From: Georgenia satyanarayanai
GTDB taxonomy: Bacteria; Actinomycetota; Actinomycetes; Actinomycetales; Actinomycetaceae
Length of the DNA: 64,000 nt
Assembly (NCBI RefSeq): GCF_009193135.1
Contig: NZ_VUKC01000014.1
Coordinates: 32,886 to 96,885, forward strand
Direction: 5' to 3'
Numbering within the stretch: position 1 is the stretch's first letter; every line of letters starts with the position of its first letter. Positions 50,130 through 61,457 of this stretch are shown here, piece after piece. Position numbers and translations under genes: made by a program. Under the pieces are notes generated by a model, which had not been told where the DNA came from, made no database searches, and saw only the letters and a program-made list of their open reading frames with translations.

Positions 50130-50765
50130 ATGGACATCGCCGTTGTTGCCCGTAACACCGAGGTCGCGGACCGTTTCCGCACGCACCTGGAGGACAAGCT
50201 CTCGAAGGTCGAGCAGCTCGCCCCGCGCGCGCACCGCATCGAGGTGGAGATCACCCGGGAGCAGAACCCGCGGTTGGCCGACCAGGCCGAGCGCGTGGAG
50301 CTCACGGTGATCGACCGGGGCCCGACCGTCCGCGCGGAGGCCGCCGCGGACGACCGGTACGCCGCCCTGGACATGGCGACGACGAAGCTCATGGAGCGCC
50401 TGCGCCGATCGCGCGACCGGCGCAAGAACCACCACCGTCGTGACGCCGCCAAGGTGCCGACGCCCCTGCCCGACACCCTGCCGGAGGTGGTCGAGGAGGA
50501 GGCGCCGAGCGCGCCGACCCCGCCCACCGAGCCCGGGGTCGCCGTCGAGGCGCAGCTCGGGGACTCGCCCGTCGTCGTGCGCCAGAAGCTGCACGACGCC
50601 ATCCCGATGACTGTCGACCAGGCCCTCTACGAGATGGAGCTGGTCGGCCACCCGTTCTACCTCTTCATCGACGAGGAGACGAAGCAGCCCTGCGTGGTCT
50701 ACCACCGCCACGGCTGGACGTACGGCATCATCCGGCTCAACCACGAGGTCCAGGTCCAGGCCTGA
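50130..50765 (+). CDS. hpf: Long-form ribosome hibernation promoting factor
   Basis: A 211-aa HPF of the long type. Residues 1-105 are the S30AE ribosome-binding domain (MDIAVVARNTEVADRFRTHL, with the basic RRSRDRRKNHHRR end). After a Pro/Glu linker the C-terminal dimerisation domain (PMTVDQALYEMELVGHPFYLFIDEETKQP, then VVYHRHGWTYGIIRL) is complete, so it should form 100S ribosome dimers. The ATG at 50130 is preceded by GGAGG at good spacing; an in-frame upstream ATG at 49983 is not needed. Conserved between comF and secA in actinobacteria. A strong terminator follows directly. Confidence 0.94.
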   Translation: MDIAVVARNTEVADRFRTHLEDKLSKVEQLAPRAHRIEVEITREQNPRLADQAERVELTVIDRGPTVRAEAAADDRYAALDMATTKLMERLRRSRDRRKNHHRRDAAKVPTPLPDTLPEVVEEEAPSAPTPPTEPGVAVEAQLGDSPVVVRQKLHDAIPMTVDQALYEMELVGHPFYLFIDEETKQPCVVYHRHGWTYGIIRLNHEVQVQA

Positions 50766-50774
50766 CGAGCACGA

Positions 50775-50812
50775 CGACGGCGGGCCGCGACACACGTCGC
50801 GGCCCGCCGTCG
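50775..50812 (+). terminator. Intrinsic terminator of hpf
   Basis: A perfect 17-bp stem (CGACGGCGGGCCGCGAC and its complement) has a 4-nt loop ACAC, starting 10 bases after the hpf stop. Confidence 0.8.
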
Positions 50813-50825
50813 CGCCCGGCCGGGG

Positions 50826-50950
50826 AGCCGGCCCCCGGGGGGGGCCCCCCAGCCCCGCGCCGCGGCCCGCCCCCCCCGCCCCGCCCCCGCCCCCCCCCCC
50901 CCCCCTCGGGCGCCCCCCCCCCCCGCCCCCCCCCCCCCGCCGCGCCCGGC
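50826..50950. repeat. Poly-C/poly-G low-complexity tract
   Basis: After a G9-type run flanked by C runs, the plus strand is almost pure C, including uninterrupted runs of well over ten. It contains no ORF worth reporting. It lies between the hpf terminator and the leaderless promoter of the next gene. It may be real (i-motif/quadruplex-prone) or a consensus error in a hard-to-sequence hairpin region; the sequence alone cannot decide. Confidence 0.7.
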
Positions 50951-50954
50951 CGGG

Positions 50955-50960
50955 TAGCGT
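50955..50960 (+). promoter_or_regulatory. Candidate -10 element, leaderless glycosylase transcript
   Basis: TAGCGT lies seven bases before the GTG at 50968. No Shine-Dalgarno sequence is present. Confidence 0.5.
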
Positions 50961-50967
50961 CACCCGG

Positions 50968-52236
50968 GTGACGCGCACGATGAGCCTCGCCCAGGCCCGC
51001 CGCGTGGCGATCGCGGCCCAGGGACTGGACCGGCCCCGCCCCCGGACCGTGACGATGCGCCACCTCACGGGCACCCTCGAGCGCACCGGGCTGCTCCAGA
51101 TCGACTCCGTCAACGTCCTCGCCCGCGCCCACCTGCTGCCGCTGCTCGCCCGGCTCGGGCCCTACGACACGGCGCTCGTCGACCGCGCCTCCGGTCGCGC
51201 ACCGCGACGGATGGTCGAGGCCTGGGCGCACGAGGCCTCCTACCTGCCGGTCGAGACCTACCCGCTCGTCGCGGGGACCCGCCGGCGATGGGCCGGTATG
51301 GACCCCGTCGACATGGAGGTCCGCCACCCCGGCCTGCTGCGGCTCGTGCTGGACGTCGTCGCCGAGCGCGGCCCGCTGACCGGGCGGGAGGTGGAGGGGC
51401 TCGTCGACACCCGCTACACGGAGCGGGGGGAGGGCTGGGGCTGGCGCTGGAGCGCCGCCAAGACCGCGCTCGAGACGCTCTTCGACACCGGCGAGATCAC
51501 CGCCGCCCGCCGCAACGCCCAGTTCGAGCGGGTCTACGACCTCACCGAGCGGGTCCTGCCGCCCCACGTCCGCGACCGCCCTGCGCCCGCGCCGGAGGAC
51601 GCCGTCCGCGAGCTCGTGCGCATCTCCGCCCGTGCCCACGGCCTGGGCACCCTGCGCTGCCTCGCCGACTACTTCCGCCTCGGCCAGCGCGTCACCCGCC
51701 GCGCGGTCGACGAGCTGGTGGACGCCGGTGAGCTCCTCCCGGTCACGGTGACCGGCTGGGACCGGCCCGCCTGGATGCACGCCGCCGCGCGTGTCCCCCG
51801 GCGCACCACGGCGCGCGCCCTGCTCGCGCCTTTCGACCCGCTCGTCTTCGAACGCCGGCGCCTCCTCGAGCTGTTCGGCATGCACTACCGCATCGGCATC
51901 TACACCCCGGCCGCCCAGCGCACCCACGGCTACTACGTCCTGCCCTTCCTCCTCGGGGAGCACCTCGTCGCCCGGGTCGACCTCAAGCACGACCGCGACG
52001 GCGGACGCCTCCTCGTGCGCCACGCCTTCCACGAGCAGCCCCGGGCCGGTGACGCCGTCTCCTGGCCCGCGCCCGCCGTCGTCGTCGCGCAGCTGGCGGC
52101 GGAGCTCGCGACGACGGCGCGGTGGCTCGGTGCGGACACCGTCGCCGTGGACGACGACGCGGGCGGCGACCTGGTCCGTCCGCTCGGAGCGGAACTGGAC
52201 GGGGTTCGGCAGACGGACGCAGACGCTTACCATTGA
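50968..52236 (+). CDS. YcaQ/AlkX-type winged-helix DNA glycosylase (crosslink repair)
   Basis: A 422-aa protein of the HTH_42 family, whose characterised members (YcaQ/AlkX, AlkZ) are DNA glycosylases that unhook interstrand crosslinks or excise bulky N-alkyl adducts. The catalytic QxD motif is present as Q44-I45-D46 in [15 protein letters not shown]. Tandem winged-helix segments follow, with [18 protein letters not shown] and [34 protein letters not shown] in the C-terminal half (about residues 275-312), the latter being the family signature. The GTG start has TAGCGT seven bases upstream. In actinobacteria this gene commonly lies between hpf and secA. It stands alone between a terminator and the secA leader. 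Confidence 0.86.
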   Translation: MTRTMSLAQARRVAIAAQGLDRPRPRTVTMRHLTGTLERTGLLQIDSVNVLARAHLLPLLARLGPYDTALVDRASGRAPRRMVEAWAHEASYLPVETYPLVAGTRRRWAGMDPVDMEVRHPGLLRLVLDVVAERGPLTGREVEGLVDTRYTERGEGWGWRWSAAKTALETLFDTGEITAARRNAQFERVYDLTERVLPPHVRDRPAPAPEDAVRELVRISARAHGLGTLRCLADYFRLGQRVTRRAVDELVDAGELLPVTVTGWDRPAWMHAAARVPRRTTARALLAPFDPLVFERRRLLELFGMHYRIGIYTPAAQRTHGYYVLPFLLGEHLVARVDLKHDRDGGRLLVRHAFHEQPRAGDAVSWPAPAVVVAQLAAELATTARWLGADTVAVDDDAGGDLVRPLGAELDGVRQTDADAYH

Positions 52237-52309
52237 CGGCAGGCGTGCGCACAGACGGTGCGCCCGACGCCGTCAACGGCGCCGACTGTCGAACCGGGAG
52301 TGGAACCGC

Positions 52310-55249
<2,940 letters not shown>

Positions 55250-55256
55250 CCGACCA

Positions 55257-55293
55257 CGGACGCCCCGCACTGCCGCGCAGTGCGGGGCGTCCG
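55257..55293 (+). terminator. Intrinsic terminator of secA
   Basis: A perfect 16-bp stem (CGGACGCCCCGCACTG and its complement) has a 5-nt loop CCGCG, starting 7 bases after the secA stop. Confidence 0.8.
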
Positions 55294-55399
55294 CACGTCT
55301 GGGTGACGGACGCCTCACCGCCGTCGGAATAGACCACGGGCGTCGGCCGTTTCACCGGCTGTACATGCATACGCATCGAACTTGAGGGGCTGGCACATC

Positions 55400-56587
55400 A
55401 TGCAGTTCGGGATCTTCACCGTCAGTGACGTCACGACCGACCCCACGACGGGGCGCACGCCGGACGACACGGAGCGGGTGCGGGCCATCCTCACCATCGC
55501 CGAGCACGCCGACCAGGCGGGGCTGGACGTCTTCGCCACGGGCGAGCACCACAACCCGCCGTTCGTCGCGTCCTCGCCGACGACGATGCTCGGCTACCTG
55601 GCGGGGCGGACGACGAACATCACGCTGTCCACGGCCACGACGCTCATCACGACGAACGACCCCGTGAAGATCGCCGAGGATTACGCGATGCTCCAGGTCA
55701 TCAGCGAGGGCCGCATGGACCTCATGATGGGCCGCGGCAACACCGGGCCGGTCTACCCGTGGTTCGGCAAGGACATCCGCCAGGGGGTCAACCTCGCCGT
55801 GGAGAACTACGCGCTGCTCCGGCGCCTCTGGGAGGAGGAGGTGGTGGACTGGCAGGGCAGGTTCCGCACGCCGCTCCAGGGCTTCACCGCCACCCCACGC
55901 CCGCTCGACGGCGTGCCGCCCTTCGTGTGGCACGGCTCGATCCGCACGCCGGAGATCGCCGAGCAGGCCGCGTACTACGGCGACGGCTTCCTCCACAACA
56001 ACATCTTCTGGCCCCTCGAGCACACCGAGCGCATGGTCCAGTACTACCGGCAGCGCTACGAGCACTACGGCCACGGCCGCGCCGACCAGGCGATCGTCGG
56101 GCTCGGCGGCCAGTTCTTCGCCCGCAAGAACTCCCAGGACGCATGGAACGAGTTCCGCCCGTACTTCGACAACGCCCCCGTCTACGGCCACGGCCCGTCG
56201 ATGGAGGACTTCACCCGCGAGACCCCGCTGACCGTCGGCTCGCCCCAGCAGGTCATCGACCGCTACGCGACCATGCGTGAGCACGTCGGGGACTACCAGC
56301 GCCAGCTGTTCCTCATCGACCACGCCGGCCTGCCGCTCAAGACCGTGCTCGAGCAGATCGACATCCTCGCCGAGGACATCGTCCCCGCCCTGCGGGAGAT
56401 CAACGACTCCCAGCGTCCGGCGCACGTGCCCTCCGACCCGCCCAGCCACGCCGAGCGCGTCGCCCGGGCTCGCACCGAGGGCAGGGCCGGTGACGCGCAC
56501 GTCGCCGGTGAGGACCGCTGGACCGGCCGCCGCGCCGAGGACGAGGCCGCTGCCACCGCCACGCGCGGTGCCGCCTTCGGCCTGTGA
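55400..56587 (+). CDS. FMN-dependent luciferase-like monooxygenase, CE1758 family
   Basis: A 395-aa flavin-dependent TIM-barrel monooxygenase of the bacterial luciferase family. The N-terminus MQFGIFTVSDVTTDP, the FATGEHHNPPF block, MMGRGNTGPVYPWFGKD, and the C-terminal SPQQVIDRYATMREHVGDYQRQLFLIDHAGLP match the CE1758-type subgroup. The substrate is unknown. The C-terminal 60 residues are disordered and charged. The next gene, 20 bp downstream, encodes the partner FMN reductase, so the two form a complete reductase/oxygenase pair. The ATG at 55400 is the family start, with GAGGGG about 10 bases before; TTG 55382 is an alternative. It follows the secA terminator and has its own leader. Confidence 0.88.
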   Translation: MQFGIFTVSDVTTDPTTGRTPDDTERVRAILTIAEHADQAGLDVFATGEHHNPPFVASSPTTMLGYLAGRTTNITLSTATTLITTNDPVKIAEDYAMLQVISEGRMDLMMGRGNTGPVYPWFGKDIRQGVNLAVENYALLRRLWEEEVVDWQGRFRTPLQGFTATPRPLDGVPPFVWHGSIRTPEIAEQAAYYGDGFLHNNIFWPLEHTERMVQYYRQRYEHYGHGRADQAIVGLGGQFFARKNSQDAWNEFRPYFDNAPVYGHGPSMEDFTRETPLTVGSPQQVIDRYATMREHVGDYQRQLFLIDHAGLPLKTVLEQIDILAEDIVPALREINDSQRPAHVPSDPPSHAERVARARTEGRAGDAHVAGEDRWTGRRAEDEAAATATRGAAFGL

Positions 56588-56607
56588 CCCACGAGGAGAG
56601 AACCGCC

Positions 56608-57225
56608 ATGACCACCCGCACCATCGCCGTCGTCTCCGCCGGCCTCAGCCAGCCCTCCTCCACCCGGATGCTCGCCGACCGGCTCGCCCAGGCGACCACC
56701 GACGCGCTCCGCGAGCGCGGGGTGGCGGCCGAGGTCGTGACGATCGAGCTGCGCGACCTCGCCCACGGCATCACCGACGCCATGCTCACCGGGTTCCCCA
56801 CCGGGGAGCTGCGCAGCGCCCTGGAGACCGTCACCGGCGCGGACGGGGTCATCGCCGTCACCCCGGTGTTCATGACGAGCTACTCGGGCCTGTTCAAGTC
56901 CTTCGTCGACATCATCGACAAGGACGCCCTGCGTGAGGTGCCGGTGCTCATCGGCGCCACCGGCGGGACGCCCCGGCACTCGCTCGCCACCGAGTACGCG
57001 ATGCGCCCGCTCTTCGCCTACCTCCACGCCGACGTCGTCAGTACCGCGGTCTTCGCGGCCACCGACGACTGGGCCGGGCAGGGCGACGACGTCAACCCGC
57101 TGCCCGCGCGCATCCAGCGGGCCGGCCGCGAGCTCGCCGGCACGGTCGCCGCCCGCCCGGCGCGGGCCGCGGGCGCCGACGAGTTCGACGCCGTCCCCGA
57201 CTTCGCCGACCTCCTCGGCCGGTAG
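56608..57225 (+). CDS. NAD(P)H-dependent FMN reductase, LLM-partnered (CE1759 family)
   Basis: A 205-aa flavodoxin-fold reductase that supplies FMNH2 to the monooxygenase encoded just upstream. Key segments: IAVVSAGLSQPSSTRMLADRL (phosphate-binding loop), VTIELRDLAHGITDAMLTGFPT, ADGVIAVTPVFMTSYSGLFKSFVDII, and VLIGATGGTPRHSLATEYAMRPLFAYLHADV, spread over residues 6-150. These match the LLM-duo CE1759 type. GAGGAGAG precedes the ATG. The pair is probably one operon. Oxidised substrate unknown; sulfonates and aromatic compounds are typical for such systems. Confidence 0.88.
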   Translation: MTTRTIAVVSAGLSQPSSTRMLADRLAQATTDALRERGVAAEVVTIELRDLAHGITDAMLTGFPTGELRSALETVTGADGVIAVTPVFMTSYSGLFKSFVDIIDKDALREVPVLIGATGGTPRHSLATEYAMRPLFAYLHADVVSTAVFAATDDWAGQGDDVNPLPARIQRAGRELAGTVAARPARAAGADEFDAVPDFADLLGR

Positions 57226-57229
57226 CCGC

Positions 57230-57715
57230 TCACCCGATCTCCAGGGCGGTGGCCCGCCAGCGCCCGCGGTGGCACTCCACCCGGACGGCCGCCGCCCGGA
57301 TGCGCACGCCGTCGTGGACGACGACGGCGGCCTCGTGGACCCCGGGCCGCACCTCGGTGCAGCGCACCCTGCGGACCCGGGCGCACAGGGCGGGGTCGGG
57401 GCGCCCGAGGATCCGCACCGCCAGCCCGGCCCGCCGCGCGAGCGACTCGTAGAGGTCGGCACTGAGCCACCGGGCCAGCTGCGCGGTGGGCCGGCTGCCG
57501 GTGAGCACCTCGACCGCGGCGCGCACGAGCGTGCCGGCCCACGGGCCGACGGGCGGCAGGCCGCTGAGCTCCGGCCCGGCCGGGGGTGGGTCCGCGGCCT
57601 CGGCCGGCGTCTGCGCGCTGAAGCGCACCCGGTCCCACGACCGGGCCACCTCGAGGCTCGGCGGGGCGGGACGCGGGGGCGCGGGCGCGGTGAGCGGTGG
57701 GGCGAGCGTCGTCAT
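57230..57715 (-). CDS. Rv3235 family protein
   Basis: A 161-aa conserved actinobacterial protein. The N-terminal 60 residues are Pro/Ala-rich. The folded part is GTLVRAAVEVLTGSRPTAQLARWLSADLYESLARRAG, then a beta-rich end (VRRVRCTEVRPGVHEAAVVVHDGVRIRAAAVRVECHRGRWRATALEIG), about residues 60-161. This matches the Rv3235 family, which in M. tuberculosis lies close to secA1. Function unknown. The ATG overlaps the LysM gene stop (ATGA). It is convergent with the FMN reductase across 4 bp. Confidence 0.82.
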   Translation of the reverse strand: MTTLAPPLTAPAPPRPAPPSLEVARSWDRVRFSAQTPAEAADPPPAGPELSGLPPVGPWAGTLVRAAVEVLTGSRPTAQLARWLSADLYESLARRAGLAVRILGRPDPALCARVRRVRCTEVRPGVHEAAVVVHDGVRIRAAAVRVECHRGRWRATALEIG

Positions 57716-58488
57716 CGCTGCTCCTCGGTCTCGGGGGCCAGCAGGTGCTGGCCCGGGTGGATGAGGTGGGGGTTCGCGCCGACGACGGCGCGGTTGGTCT
57801 CGTGCCAGCGCGGCCACTCGGCCGCGACATCGGCGTCGGAGGCGCCCTCGCCCAGGTGGGACCGCGCGATCGACCACAGCGAGTCACCGGGCCGCACGAC
57901 GTGCGCGGCCGCGCCGGGAGCATGGGCGGCCGGCCCGCCGCTCGGGCGGTCCGCTGCACCGCCGGCGGGTTGGCTGCCGTCCGTGACGGCCGCGACCGTG
58001 CGCGGCGCTGCGGACGCTGACGTCTCCGGGCCCGGCTCCTCCGGCAGCCCCGCCGGCGGCTCCGGCGCGGGCGCCTCGGGCTCCGGGCCGGGGTCGGACA
58101 GGGCGCCGATCCCCGGCCGCAGGTCGTGGGGGACGGTGTCGTCCGTCGCCGGGCCTGCGACCGCCGGGACGGCGGCCAGCGCCAGCCCCGCACCGACGCC
58201 GACGGCAGCAGCCCGCCGCAGCACGGGCGCACCGGCCACCGTGACGACGGCACGCAGGCCGCGGGCGAGGCGGGGTGCACGGGTGCTCAGCTCGACGAGC
58301 CGCGCCAGCACGAGGGCGGTGGCCGACAGCGCGTACCAGGCGGCGACGAGCGCGCCGCCCGCCGCCGTGCCGAGTGCGACGGCGTCGTCCACGCGCACGA
58401 CCCCGCGTGCTCCGAGCTCGGCGGACCACGCACCGAGGAGTGCTGCGGCGAGCAGGGCGACGGCGGCCAGAGCGGCTGTCCGGAGCAT
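57712..58488 (-). CDS. Membrane-associated LysM domain protein
   Basis: A 258-aa protein with hydrophobic helices at about residues 3-25, 37-64 (ALVAAWYALSATALVLARLVEL) and 88-112 (a signal-like AAVGVGAGLALAAVPAVAG). A Pro/Glu-rich linker follows, then a C-terminal LysM domain (HVVRPGDSLWSIARSHLGEG to NPHLIHPGQHLLAPE, about 196-250), which binds GlcNAc-containing peptidoglycan. The LysM should be extracellular. Operon with the Rv3235-like gene by ATGA overlap. The upstream region to the divergent gene carries two direct repeats CAAACG (10-bp period) and the palindrome CACATGTG. Confidence 0.85.
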   Translation of the reverse strand: MLRTAALAAVALLAAALLGAWSAELGARGVVRVDDAVALGTAAGGALVAAWYALSATALVLARLVELSTRAPRLARGLRAVVTVAGAPVLRRAAAVGVGAGLALAAVPAVAGPATDDTVPHDLRPGIGALSDPGPEPEAPAPEPPAGLPEEPGPETSASAAPRTVAAVTDGSQPAGGAADRPSGGPAAHAPGAAAHVVRPGDSLWSIARSHLGEGASDADVAAEWPRWHETNRAVVGANPHLIHPGQHLLAPETEEQR

Positions 58489-58607
58489 TCGTGCCTCCGC
58501 GTGCTGACGGATGGTGGCGTTTGATGTCGTTTGGTGCTGCTTGACTCACATGTGTACGCCTTCGCGGGGCGGGTGTCCAGGGGGAGCGGGCGGGTGTGGA
58601 CGGGCAC
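58489..58607. promoter_or_regulatory. Divergent control region with CAAACG repeats and CACATGTG
   Basis: On the minus strand CAAACG occurs twice 10 bp apart (58519-58536) and CACATGTG is at 58547-58554. The A/T content is higher than in the flanking genes. It probably carries the LysM promoter and a regulator site; no -35/-10 pair is assigned. Confidence 0.35.
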
Positions 58608-58613
58608 TACCGT
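58608..58613 (+). promoter_or_regulatory. Candidate -10 element, leaderless hypothetical gene
   Basis: TACCGT lies six bases before the ATG at 58620; no Shine-Dalgarno sequence is present. Confidence 0.5.
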
Positions 58614-58619
58614 GGGCCG

Positions 58620-59129
58620 ATGCGGTGGGAAGCCCTCTTCGACGACCTCGAGCGCCAGTTCCTCCAGGCCTCCCGGCTGGCCGAGGACGAGGAGGTCGCC
58701 GACCTCGCCGAGGCGGAGCAGGCGCAGGTGTCCCTCGCGGACCGGCTCCGTGCCCGTCACGGCCACGAGGTCGCCCTGCGCCTGCGGGACGGCAGCGACG
58801 TGCGGGGCACCGTCCTCGACGCCGCCGTGCAGTGGCTGCTCGTCGCCGAGGCAGGTCGCCGCGTCCTCGTCCCCACCTCCGCGGTGGCGGCGGCGCGGTC
58901 ACTGGGCGCGGCGGCTCCGGAGGCGCCCGTCGTCGAACGTCGACTGCGGCTGACGCACGTGCTGCGCGCCGTGGCGCGTGAGCAGAGCGAGGTCGTCGTG
59001 CGGACGACCGCGGGGGACTACCGGGGCCGCCTCACGCGCGTGGCCGCGGACCACGTGGACGTCGAGGCCGAGCCGGGCACCGCCGTCGCCGTCGCGCTGG
59101 CGCACGTGCTGGCGGTGCAGACGGCCTGA
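58620..59129 (+). CDS. Conserved hypothetical protein (Sm-like strands)
   Basis: A 169-aa soluble protein of the kind found next to BldC-like genes in actinobacteria; I do not recognise a characterised family. The N-terminus is a charged helix (MRWEALFDDLERQFLQAS). Two similar beta-rich modules follow: HEVALRLRDGSDVRGTVLDAAVQWLLVAE and SEVVVRTTAGDYRGRLTRVAADHVDVEAE, each resembling an Sm/Hfq-like or SH3-like strand pattern. It could bind nucleic acid or protein; this is inference. The ATG at 58620 is supported by TACCGT six bases upstream. It converges with the BldC-like gene across 7 bp. Confidence 0.75.
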   Translation: MRWEALFDDLERQFLQASRLAEDEEVADLAEAEQAQVSLADRLRARHGHEVALRLRDGSDVRGTVLDAAVQWLLVAEAGRRVLVPTSAVAAARSLGAAAPEAPVVERRLRLTHVLRAVAREQSEVVVRTTAGDYRGRLTRVAADHVDVEAEPGTAVAVALAHVLAVQTA

Positions 59130-59136
59130 GAACGGC

Positions 59137-59352
59137 TCAGTCGCCGAGGTCCTCCCCGCGGGCGACGGCGGAGCGCGTGCGGGCGTACTGCCGCTGGATG
59201 TACTCCTCGAGGACGACCGCCTCCACGCGCCACACGCCTCGGCCACCCACCTGGATCGCGGGGAGGTCGCCCGAGCGCACGAGGGAGCGGGCCTGCGCCA
59301 CAGACACCGACAGCTCCTCGGCGACGTCCGCGAGGGTGAGGAAGCGCGCCAT
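59137..59352 (-). CDS. Small BldC-like helix-turn-helix protein
   Basis: A 71-aa MerR-type winged-helix protein lacking an effector domain. FLTLADVAEELSVSVAQARSLVRSGDLPAIQVGGRGVWRVEAVVLEEYIQRQYA carries the HTH (about residues 5-30) and the wing. BldC of Streptomyces, the best-known relative, binds direct repeats and controls developmental genes. The ATG is the family start; GAGACT lies six bases upstream and fits the leaderless pattern loosely. It is divergent from the SAF gene. Confidence 0.85.
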   Translation of the reverse strand: MARFLTLADVAEELSVSVAQARSLVRSGDLPAIQVGGRGVWRVEAVVLEEYIQRQYARTRSAVARGEDLGD

Positions 59353-59488
59353 AGCCCCAGTCTCTCACCGGGGCGGTGCCCGGCGGAGCACCCTGTGCAC
59401 AGGCGGGTCGGAGCGAACACTGTGGAGAACGCCTCCGCGCCGGGTCCTGAGCGGGCACGATAGGCCCAGACGCGCGGAGGGGAGTGCG

Positions 59489-60139
59489 ATGAGCGACGAC
59501 GACGCAGCGCAGCGGCTGAGGCGCCCCAGCTGGCGCGACCCGCGCCTGGGCGTGGGGGTCCTCCTCGTCGCCGCCTCGGTGGCGCTGGGGAGCTGGGCGG
59601 TGGCCCGCGCCGACCGCACGACCGACGTCCTCCTCGCCGTCGAGGCGCTCACTCCCGGTGACCGGCTCGTCGACGCCGAGCTGCGGCCCCACGCGGTGCG
59701 CCCGGACGGTCTTGCCGGTGCCTACGTCGCGGCCGGTGAGGATCTGCCCGACGACGCCGTCGTCACCCGGGTGGTCGGAGCCGGGGAGCTCGTGCCGGCC
59801 GCCGCCGTCGGCAGCTCGGCCGAGGTGGACCTGCGTCCGGTCGTCATCGGCCTGCCCGGCGCCGCCCCCAGCGGTGTCGTCAAGGGGGCGGCCGTCGACC
59901 TGTGGGTGACGGCGACCGCCGCCCCCGGGCTGCGGGAGGAGAGCGAGCCGGAACCGCCGCGGCTGCTCGCCGAGCAGCTCCTCGTGTCGGACCTCCTCGA
60001 GGCCGACTCGCTCTTCGCGGGCGCCGGCGGCTCGGCCGTCCAGGTCCTCGTCCCGAGGACGGAGCTGCCCGCCGTCCTCGCGGCGCAGAGCGGGGAGGCG
60101 CAGATCGTCGTCGTCCCTGTCCCGGGCGGCGGCCCGTGA
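59489..60139 (+). CDS. SAF domain protein (CpaB/RcpC-like)
   Basis: A 216-aa protein with a membrane helix at about 21-41 (GVGVLLVAASVALGSWAVA) and an extracellular SAF domain (LAVEALTPGDRLVDAELRPHAV, AGEDLPDDAVVTRVVGAGELVPAAAV), followed by a beta domain (GVVKGAAVDLWVTA). The arrangement resembles CpaB/RcpC of Flp/Tad pilus systems, although it is shorter. GGAGGGGAG precedes the ATG. It is coupled by GTGA to the CpaE-like ATPase, a common Tad pairing, but no TadA, secretin or pilin gene is near, so the role is uncertain. Confidence 0.82.
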   Translation: MSDDDAAQRLRRPSWRDPRLGVGVLLVAASVALGSWAVARADRTTDVLLAVEALTPGDRLVDAELRPHAVRPDGLAGAYVAAGEDLPDDAVVTRVVGAGELVPAAAVGSSAEVDLRPVVIGLPGAAPSGVVKGAAVDLWVTATAAPGLREESEPEPPRLLAEQLLVSDLLEADSLFAGAGGSAVQVLVPRTELPAVLAAQSGEAQIVVVPVPGGGP

Positions 60140-61422
60140 CGACCGGTGTGCTCCTCGCGCTCACCGGCCCGGAGGAGGCCGAGCTCGTCTCCCTGCTCGA
60201 CGCCGCCGGCACCGGCCTGCAGGTCGTGCGGCGCTGCGCCGACGTGCCCGAGGTCGTCGCCGCCGCGCTGGCGGGGCTGGGCTCCCTCGCCGTGCTGTCG
60301 GCCGAGCTGCCCGGGCTGGACCGCCCCGTGCTCCGCCAGCTCGCGGGCAGCGGGGTGCGCACCGTCGTCGTCGCCGCCGAGCAGGACGCCGAGCGGTGCC
60401 GGGCACTGGGCGCGACGGCGGTCACCTGGGAGGGGGCGGGGGCCGCGGAGTGGTCGCGCGTCGTCGCCGAGGTCGCCGGCAGCGAGCCGGCACAGGTCGC
60501 CGCACCGACCCTTCCCGCCCCCGCGGGCGAGGATGCCGACGACCCGGTCGGCCGTGTCGCCGTCGTGTGGGGGCCGCGGGGCTCGCCCGGGCGCACGACC
60601 GTGGCCGTCAACCTCGCCCAGGAGCTCGCCGGCCGCGGTGAGGTGCTCCTCGTGGACGCCGACACCGAGGCGCCGAGCGTCACCCAGGTGCTCGGCGTCC
60701 TCGACGAGACGGCGGGGATCGCGGCGGCGGCGCGGCTGGCGGGTGACGGCCGGCTCGACGGCGGCGCCCTCCTCTCCCTCACCCGACGCCTGGACCGCGG
60801 ACCGCGGCTGCTCACCGGCCTCACCCGGGCCGACCGGTGGCGCGAGCTGCCCGCCGCCTCCCTCGACGTCGTGTGGGAGCGCGCCCGGGAGGTGGCCGGA
60901 TGGACGGTCGTGGACGTCGGGGCGGGGATCGACGACCCGGTCGGCGGCCTGACCGCCGGGATCGCCCCGCGCCGCCACCAGGCGGCGCTCTCGGCGCTGC
61001 GGGCGGCCGACGTCGTCGTCGTGGTCGGTGCCGGTGAGCCGGTGGGGATGCACCGCCTCGTCATGGCGCTGCAGGAGCTGGCGGAGTCCGGCGCCAGCGC
61101 GCCGCACGCCCAGCGCGTGGTCGTCGTCAACCGGGTCCGTGGCTCGGCGACGGGCGCGAACCCCGAGCAGGCGGTCGTCGAGTCCCTGGCCCGCTTCGCC
61201 GGGGTCAGCGCGCCGGTGCTCGTGCCGGACGACCGGCCGGCGCTCGACCGCGCCGTGCTGCGTGGCGCCACGCTCGCGGAGGTCGCCCCCGGCAGCCGGG
61301 CGCGCGTGGCCCTGCAGGAGCTGGCGGACCGGGTGGCCGGCCCGGCGGCGGGGACCCGCGCCCGCCGCAGGGGGCGGCGACCGGGTCGGGTGTTCCGGGC
61401 GGCCCGCACCGGCGCGGGATGA
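60136..61422 (+). CDS. CpaE-like P-loop ATPase
   Basis: A 428-aa protein with an N-terminal receiver-like domain (about 1-115, with LAVLSAELPGLD in place of the phospho-Asp region) and a C-terminal MinD/ParA-type ATPase domain. The P-loop at about 146-155 reads GPRGSPGRTT, in which the two lysines expected in a deviant Walker A are Arg, so ATP hydrolysis may be altered. The Walker A' Asp lies in VLLVDADTEAPSVTQVLG, and VVDVGAGIDD supplies Walker B. Such CpaE-type proteins localise Tad pilus machinery. It overlaps the SAF gene by GTGA. The C-terminus is basic. Confidence 0.82.
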   Translation: MTTGVLLALTGPEEAELVSLLDAAGTGLQVVRRCADVPEVVAAALAGLGSLAVLSAELPGLDRPVLRQLAGSGVRTVVVAAEQDAERCRALGATAVTWEGAGAAEWSRVVAEVAGSEPAQVAAPTLPAPAGEDADDPVGRVAVVWGPRGSPGRTTVAVNLAQELAGRGEVLLVDADTEAPSVTQVLGVLDETAGIAAAARLAGDGRLDGGALLSLTRRLDRGPRLLTGLTRADRWRELPAASLDVVWERAREVAGWTVVDVGAGIDDPVGGLTAGIAPRRHQAALSALRAADVVVVVGAGEPVGMHRLVMALQELAESGASAPHAQRVVVVNRVRGSATGANPEQAVVESLARFAGVSAPVLVPDDRPALDRAVLRGATLAEVAPGSRARVALQELADRVAGPAAGTRARRRGRRPGRVFRAARTGAG

Positions 61423-61457
61423 CGGCCTTTCGTACGTCCGTGCGGGAGAATGCCGGT

